A stretch of DNA of 35,509 nt. Source: Firm-04 sp045642925 (GTDB lineage: Bacteria > Bacillota > Clostridia > Oscillospirales > Ruminococcaceae). The position numbers and the translations under genes are program-made. Positions within the stretch are counted from its first letter, which is position 1. Each line of letters starts with the position of its first letter. Positions 33,834 through 35,509 of the stretch are shown in pieces. The notes under the pieces are model-generated. The model was not told the origin of the DNA. It saw nothing but the letters and a program-made list of their open reading frames with translations, and searched no databases. The stretch is taken from contig JAZUJW010000106.1 in the NCBI GenBank assembly GCA_045642925.1, positions 1 through 35,509 of the forward strand, written 5' to 3'.

Positions 33834-34319
33834 TTATTCTTCAAGTGTCAGCGGAAGCATTTTGCCATTGGTTGCGGCAAGGAAGGTATCCGGCGAGAGA
33901 ATGATTTCTGCGCCAAGCCGTCCGCCGCTGACAAATATTTCCGTGTAGGCGGCAGCGGCACTGTCCAGAAATACCGGATAGTCTTTTTTCATGCCGATTG
34001 CCGTACACCCGCCGCGAATGTAGCCTGTGATTTTCTGAATGTCCTTGACAGGCAGCATCGTGACCGATTTTTCTCCTGCGGCAGCGGCGGCTTTTTTGAG
34101 GTCAAGCGTGGCAGGGCCGGGAAGCACAAAGGCATAGTATTCGCCGCTTTTGCCCGCACACATCAGGGTTTTGAACGTCTGGTCAGGATTCTGACCAAGC
34201 GTTTCGGCAATCTGAATGGCATCATGAAACTCGTTGCATTCGTAAAACTGACAGGTGTGCGGCAGTTTTTTCTGTTCGAGAATGCGCATGGCATTGGTTT
34301 TTTGCTGTTGTTTGCTCAT
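33834..34319 (-). CDS. ybaK: YbaK/EbsC-type Cys-tRNA(Pro) deacylase
   Basis: Hydrolyses mischarged tRNA in trans, typically Cys-tRNA-Pro. The 161 residues show the family layout: MRILEQKKLPHTCQFYECNE, a conserved QTFKTLMCAG with the catalytic-type lysine, FVLPGPATLDLKKAAAAAG, and the GYIRGGCTAIGMKKDYPVFL loop, ending in an ILSP segment. It is separated from the upstream hydrolase by 28 nt and probably co-transcribed with it. ATG 34319 is preceded by AAGAAAGAAG, a weak site. Confidence 0.93.
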   Translation of the reverse strand: MSKQQQKTNAMRILEQKKLPHTCQFYECNEFHDAIQIAETLGQNPDQTFKTLMCAGKSGEYYAFVLPGPATLDLKKAAAAAGEKSVTMLPVKDIQKITGYIRGGCTAIGMKKDYPVFLDSAAAAYTEIFVSGGRLGAEIILSPDTFLAATNGKMLPLTLEE

Positions 34320-34347
34320 TGTGTATGCTTCTTTCTTTTGGATTCTG

Positions 34348-35232
34348 TTACAGTGCGGCGATCCAGCCTGTTACGCCCTTTGGCAGACGTTCATCATAGG
34401 GCTTGCCGTCTGCATACAGCAGATTTGCCTGTACTTGATTGATAAGGCAGTGTTGTCCCATCTCAAAGCCGAAATTCAGCGATGCGACACCGTAATCGCC
34501 GTTGCGTACCCATTCGGGGAAATAGCAGAGAATATTCGGCATTGCCATGAGGTCGGCTTCATGCGGTGCAATGTATTCCGCAAAGGAACAGAGTTCATCG
34601 TGTCTGCCATGTGCCGCGATGACCTGAATGCCGTGTTCTGCAAGCATTTGCAGAGATGCCTTTTCAGGCACATACCCTGATGAGATCGGCACACAGGCAT
34701 TTACCAGATCGGGATAGGCTTCTGTGAATGCCCACGACATATAACCGCCTGAAGAACCGCCCAGCACAATGACTTTTGAGATGGCGTGCTGTGCCTTGAC
34801 GTTCAGAATCGTGCGGGCAAGAACATCAAAGTAATCGGGTGACCAGCTGTCGATGAGATTGCCGTTTTCGTCTTTCTTTTCATTGGCAAGCGGTACCAGT
34901 ACATAAGCGCCGCCCATGTCTTCCTGATAACTTGGAGAAGCGAATAATTCTCCGCCGCTGTGCATGACACAGATTTTTCCCGCAAGGGCATTGGTCGCGC
35001 CGTGGAAAAATACCAGCAGCGGACGCGGTGCATTCGTCTGCGGGGCATAAAGATAGGAGGTAATTGCCCCGACTGTATCATCCTGCGTGGTCATTTCCTG
35101 AAACAGATCAAGATAAGCGCCGCCGCGGTAAGTCGGCAGATAGCTGACAAAATCATCAGGGGCAAGCAGTGGTTCCCAAGGTGCAGGAATATGGTCGCGT
35201 TTCGTTGCTTCGCTGAATTCGGTTACTTTCAT
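34348..35232 (-). CDS. Alpha/beta-hydrolase, esterase/depolymerase-like
   Basis: The 294 residues have an alpha/beta-hydrolase core without a signal peptide. RPLLVFFHGATN forms the oxyanion region. VIVLGGSSGGYMSW holds the nucleophile Ser at about 161. AAHGRHDELCSF likely gives the acid (Asp at about 212), and MGQHCL the catalytic His at about 261. The pattern is nearest to the esterase/PHB-depolymerase-like group; the natural substrate is unknown. A promoter lies at 35267-35295, and AAAGGAG precedes ATG 35232. It is first in the minus-strand set leading to rlmH. Confidence 0.85.
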   Translation of the reverse strand: MKVTEFSEATKRDHIPAPWEPLLAPDDFVSYLPTYRGGAYLDLFQEMTTQDDTVGAITSYLYAPQTNAPRPLLVFFHGATNALAGKICVMHSGGELFASPSYQEDMGGAYVLVPLANEKKDENGNLIDSWSPDYFDVLARTILNVKAQHAISKVIVLGGSSGGYMSWAFTEAYPDLVNACVPISSGYVPEKASLQMLAEHGIQVIAAHGRHDELCSFAEYIAPHEADLMAMPNILCYFPEWVRNGDYGVASLNFGFEMGQHCLINQVQANLLYADGKPYDERLPKGVTGWIAAL

Positions 35233-35266
35233 GAGAATCTCCTTTCATTGTTACAATAGCATTCTT

Positions 35267-35295
35267 ATTATACAACAATCGTACAAAAAAAGCAA
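35267..35295 (-). promoter_or_regulatory. Promoter for the hydrolase-ybaK-walJ-rlmH set
   Basis: On the minus strand, TTGCTT (35290-35295) and TATAAT (35267-35272) with a 17-bp spacer, about 35 nt upstream of the hydrolase start. Confidence 0.75.
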
Positions 35296-35331
35296 GCATT
35301 GACATGAAGTGTCATTTCTGACCGTGCTGTA

Positions 35332-35360
35332 TTGCATTTTTTTCCATAATATGGTATAAT
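35332..35360 (+). promoter_or_regulatory. Sigma-A promoter driving the right-edge structured segment
   Basis: TTGCAT (35332-35337) and TATAAT (35355-35360), 17-bp spacer. The predicted transcript begins near 35367, at the start of the GGCAACACC segment. Confidence 0.8.
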
Positions 35361-35363
35361 AAA

Positions 35364-35509
35364 GGCAACACCGCACAAAGCACGCCTTACGGCTTGGTGG
35401 CACATCTACTTGCAGATTTTCCGCCATCTTGCACAGAAATTCTTTGCTGGGCGTCAGCCCAGCGGCATCATTTCTGTACAATCTGACGAAAAATCTGACT
35501 GCGTATCTG
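35364..35509 (+). ncRNA. Structured non-coding segment, possible small RNA, leader or repeat (cut by window end)
   Basis: Nested inverted repeats dominate. GCTGGGC (35446-35452) pairs with GCCCAGC (35457-35463). TTGCACAGAAAT (35429-35440) pairs with ATTTCTGTACAA (35470-35481) at 11 of 12 positions. CAGATTTT (35413-35420) pairs with AAAATCTG (near 35491). No credible ORF is present. It could be a small RNA, the leader of a gene to the right, or the end of a mobile or intergenic repeat, since its first 18 bases recur at 33790. Confidence 0.45.

Overview
The window reads as a chromosomal segment of a Gram-positive Clostridia bacterium, most likely a Ruminococcus-type member of the Oscillospiraceae. 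The reasons are strong AGGAGG-type ribosome binding sites, consensus sigma-A promoters with 17-bp spacers, addAB rather than recBCD, a one-chain (about 1240-residue) FGAM synthase, the RlmH/WalJ pair, and a secreted lysozyme ending in a type I dockerin, a module of cellulosome-building ruminococci. I cannot name the species from sequence alone. No phage, transposase, CRISPR array, rRNA or tRNA gene was seen.

Layout, left to right: a membrane-anchored protein of unknown function (268-2553, +); glycogen phosphorylase glgP (2718-5078, +); convergent purL (5423-9130, -) behind the tRNA methylthiotransferase mtaB (9165-10469, -); a small HPr-like protein without the catalytic histidine (10732-10983, +); a small membrane-anchored protein (11229-11774, -); a DUF1294 membrane protein (11926-12198, +); an Lsa-type ABC-F protein (12193-13677, -) behind a long leader with a six-codon ORF and an intrinsic attenuator; a GNAT acetyltransferase (13996-14463, -) and a decayed S41 peptidase fragment; the dockerin lysozyme (15043-16380, +); convergent pheST (16789-20282, -); a divergent group of two extracytoplasmic cyclophilin-type proteins holding three domains (20521-23047, +), then murA (23156-24463, +); an addB-addA-sirtuin operon (24532-32226, +); and a minus-strand group of an esterase-like hydrolase, ybaK, walJ and rlmH (35232 down to 32500).

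Most genes are housekeeping: glycogen use, purine synthesis, tRNA charging, modification and proofreading, peptidoglycan precursor synthesis, double-strand break repair and ribosome modification. The accessory-looking part is 10.6-16.4 kb, with the HPr-like protein, the attenuated ABC-F gene, the peptidase remnant and the dockerin lysozyme.

The least ordinary content lies between the genes. A family of modular, palindromic intergenic elements occurs five times (150-237, 2520-2614, 5084-5412, 16407-16762, 32245-32477). It fills three of the four convergent intergenic gaps; the fourth gene pair, DUF1294/ABC-F, overlaps and has no gap. Copies share modules in different orders, have terminal inverted repeats, and carry hairpins whose two arms change together between copies, which suggests selection on a folded RNA. 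One copy supplies the last ten codons of the first gene. A second structured, promoter-driven non-coding segment begins at the right edge (35332-35509).
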